Shown: positions 61,256 through 64,000 of the stretch, piece after piece
How positions within the stretch are numbered: the stretch's first letter is position 1
How the letters are laid out: every line of letters starts with the position of its first letter
DNA from: Aphrocallistes beatrix
Lineage: Eukaryota > Porifera > Hexactinellida > Sceptrulophora > Aphrocallistidae
Length of the DNA stretch: 64,000 bases
Direction: 5' to 3'
Assembly: GCA_963281255.1 (NCBI GenBank)
Contig: OY725490.1
Location: 1,612,001 to 1,676,000 of the forward strand
Notes under the pieces: generated by a model
What the model saw: only the letters and a program-made list of their open reading frames with translations
Databases searched by the model: none
Told to the model about the DNA's origin: nothing
Translations under genes and position numbers: made by a program

Positions 61256-62225
61256 CTATTTATATCACTACATGTCTATTCTAAGAATGAATCGAGGAAG
61301 TTTAACCACAAAGTTACTGTTGAAAATGCATATTCAATTAGAATAGATACGAAATTAAGTATGCTTCTCTTTACTATTACACAATACTATACTTTCCATT
61401 CATGTTTTAGAAGTTCTCTGACTTCATTCAGTCTGTAATTATAATTCAATTGAGCGTAATCCCTTGCTAAAGGCGAGAGATACCTGTAACTTACTTAAAT
61501 TAAATAACCGGAGTTATTATAAGTATGTGTCTCATCACCATCCGATTGCCTATGCGTATTTATATACGAAATATAGAATGAAACTAAGCGAGCATAAAAT
61601 CACACACATACGTGTACTTGATGTGTTAAGTTAGAGAATTAGTGTGCAATACTCGTATTTCATTCTGTATTAATTAAATAATGTAGAATCTTATTACGGA
61701 GTTGGCTAATGCAGAGAGCTCACTAAATGCCAACTCTCACGGAAAATCCTAGATTCACAGGGATTTTCCTTGAGAGATATTGTATGAGTGTGAGAGTACA
61801 CTAGAGTTGGAATCAGGTGAAACCGAACCCGAATCTAACTCTGATCAGCACCCACCACAACTATTGATAAACTTTGAAACCCAGCAACTTGAAACTTCAT
61901 TTCTAGGGAAAAGGGAAAAGTGGGAAAATATTTGTTTAGTTCTCACGGATTTTAGTAGCTAAAAGTTAGCATATCTGCAGAGCTTGATACCAGAATATTA
62001 TTTTAGTTGACTTAACTGTTTTGCTATCTGAATTCCGTTAAAATGTATTCGGGTTCACACTAGAGTGAGGTGATCCATGTAGATGAAAATGAGTTTTTAT
62101 ATTTCTATCCACTGGAATTACAGGATGAGCTTTTCACATTTTAGGATCGTTTCGGAGTCTTAACCTTACGCAATAAGATATTAAATCCATAATATCGATG
62201 ATTTACTGTTTTAGCTATTTATTTG

Positions 62226-64000
62226 ATGGACTCATCTCTCACTACTTTCTCTATTCTACTTCTGACTTTGATCTCATTGGAATCTCGTTTCTCAGTTAGA
62301 GGTAAACTTCCTTATTTTATTTCAACCTTATCTCTCATGCTTTACTTTTACCCTGATGTCAGTATATGAGATGTTCTATTTTAAGAAGAGGATAATTCTG
62401 TAAAATATTTATATTTGTACTTCAATAAAATATCACTTTCTTATCTATTCACGGTACTTTCATGTAGGTACAGTGACACAGTCTCCATCTGCTGCTTGTG
62501 TGGCAGAGAGTATCACTGTCAGCTGTGTACTGAATGTGCCTAACAGTGGAGATATGTTCATTTAAACTCTGACCGGTTTCATCCTTGGAAGTAGTAATGC
62601 TTCGATTTCAGAATCTGTAGTCGATGGAACTAGCACTGTTAACATGGTTGATCTATCTCGATTCACGGCTGATGCACCTATTAGGAGTGTCACTAACGTG
62701 ACAGGATCAATCACTCTCCTCTCTTATCAAGCTTCTGATGAGGATCTACGTGTGGGATGTCGTAATGACTTTATGCCCAGTGAAGGCAGTAGTACAACTC
62801 CTTTCTTTGAAACTCTTAGACTGAATCAAGCTCGTAAGTTCACATTATGAGTACATTACTGTATACTATCACTAGATTCTAGTGCCATAGGAAATATTCA
62901 AAATTCAATTTTAGAAATCTGTCATTAAGTGATAAATTGACAGAATTTGAATCACGTGTATGATAATCTCACCAAACTGAGTCATCTTGACATTCCAACG
63001 ATGGATTGAAACGACTTTTATAGTCATGTTCATGGCCATATGAAGCGATGCCTTAACACTTTTTATATAAAAATGAGTTAACTCTATGGACGATAAAGTG
63101 GATGAGCCGCACCACTTTCATGAGCTTGGACGGGCCTGTAATATACATTTTACATGATGATATTCTCCTCACTGTTATGTGCGAAACCATGAAATACTGA
63201 CTCATCATGGATGATGACGTCATCGTTACCTTTTGCATAATGCATGTAACCTATGTATCTATCTTTTAGACTTTGTAGGCATGAGTAGTGACTTCATGTG
63301 AATATGGCCTAGCGCAAATAGGCGTATAGTCTGAAGCTAATTTAACTTTTTATGTTTCATAGAAGCTCCGTCAACTCCTAGTATTTCTCAATCAGAATGT
63401 TTTGGAGTGAAGCTATCCTGGCTAGCTCCTGCTACTGACAGAACTCTAACTCAGTTCTATCTGTACCGTAACAGCTCTCTCATCTCTACACTCAGTAACA
63501 CCACCACTCAGTACACAGACACAGATCCACTCATCCTCAATGCTGCATACCTATACTCCATAGCTGCTGCTAGCTGTGCTGGAATCTCTACTTCTGCTAC
63601 TATTTTAGTCTCAGGTATATAAATAGAAACCTCTTCAGGATAACAATTCCATTTCATATAATCATGATTTCTATATGATGACTTCAGCAAGTCAACTTCT
63701 ATACATTTCGAATCAAAATATCTTTCAACTATTAGATTACGTAAATTATAGTATTAGTAATTACTTTAAGCAAAAGTAGTTCAGCCGAGGAAATGTCCGA
63801 ATAATTTGAGAGTGTGATATATTTATATGGCATTACTATCTACTTTGGTGTGGATATGATATTGCTGTGTTAATTAAATAGTTTTATTCCTTTACTCCTT
63901 CTCTAGTTCCAGATGACAATTTTAGAATCAGACTGAACGTATCAGAGAATTCTTCGATTGAACCAGGACTAACTCCATTCATTACATCTGTACCTTTACT
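62226..64000 (+). CDS. receptor R6 (5' part, runs off window), Ig exon with stop
   Basis: Exons: A 62226-62301 (strong signal peptide MDSSLTTFSILLLTLISL), B 62468-62833 (Ig-like, ACVAES, VSCVL and VGCRN), C 63363-63614 (FN3), then a new exon from 63907 (VPDDNFRIRLNVSENSS) that continues past the window and is unlike exon D of the other genes. Phases match throughout. In exon B codon 62563-62565 is TAA where the paralogues have open sequence, so this copy or this allele would be truncated. The middle of exon C is nearly identical to R3 exon C. Confidence 0.65.

Larger units (their letters stand above)
59364..62225. other. intergenic, before R6
   Basis: Includes GTCCCGC-containing repeat (59955-60100), a flank block like 12130-12230 (about 60280), an inverted-repeat element (60545-60812) and a relic exon (60966-61255). 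The open frame at 61780-61962 has no recognisable domain. Confidence 0.4.

Overview
The window is eukaryotic nuclear DNA, AT-rich and dense in repeats. Genes are split by GT-AG introns, tails carry SH2-type tyrosine motifs, and no bacterial gene layout is visible. The ectodomain types and the diverse small transposons suggest an animal, possibly a sponge or another early-branching metazoan. The species cannot be fixed from sequence alone.

Main content: a tandem, same-strand (+) array of type I membrane receptor genes, called R1 to R6 here (R6 runs off the window). The shared plan is: leader exon (A), Ig-like exon (B), fibronectin-III-like exon (C), a second FN3-like domain split over two exons (D, E), two Pro/Ser/Thr stalk exons (F, G), a transmembrane exon (H), then cytoplasmic exons. 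Almost every junction is phase 1, so exons can be swapped without breaking frame; D/E is phase 0. Summed exon lengths are exact multiples of three for R2, R3 and R4, and for R1 if one damaged exon is counted. Two tail families occur. Exons I-J encode YxxM motifs plus a YxN motif (R1, R3 and an orphan TM-tail cassette at 26.7-27.6 kb). Exons K-L-M encode TxYxx(V/I/L) motifs resembling immunoreceptor switch motifs (R4 intact, R2 truncated). R5 has lost its stalk and its signalling tail. Several members carry apparent lesions: a lost acceptor in R1, a leader stop in R3 and a stop in the Ig exon of R6. Relic exons lie between genes. This is the picture of a birth-and-death receptor family with paired-receptor-like tails.

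Other genes: two paralogous minus-strand genes (49.9-50.55 and 58.7-59.1 kb), one downstream of R4 and one downstream of R5, encode small proteins with a basic N-terminus, a Ser-Pro-Thr repeat of very different length and a conserved helical C-terminus. A minus-strand intronless type II membrane protein with a DDD motif (20.7-21.7 kb) carries a frameshift. A Tc1-type transposase fragment sits at 22.0-22.6 kb.

Introns and intergenic DNA are packed with non-autonomous transposons. They include Helitron-like elements (A|TC...CTTG|T, no target duplication) nested in one another and in a 20-bp satellite at 4.7-8.0 kb, hAT-like elements with 8-bp duplications, TA-flanked inverted-repeat elements, TTAA-flanked elements and large foldbacks. 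Many short open frames in the window lie inside these repeats and are not genes.
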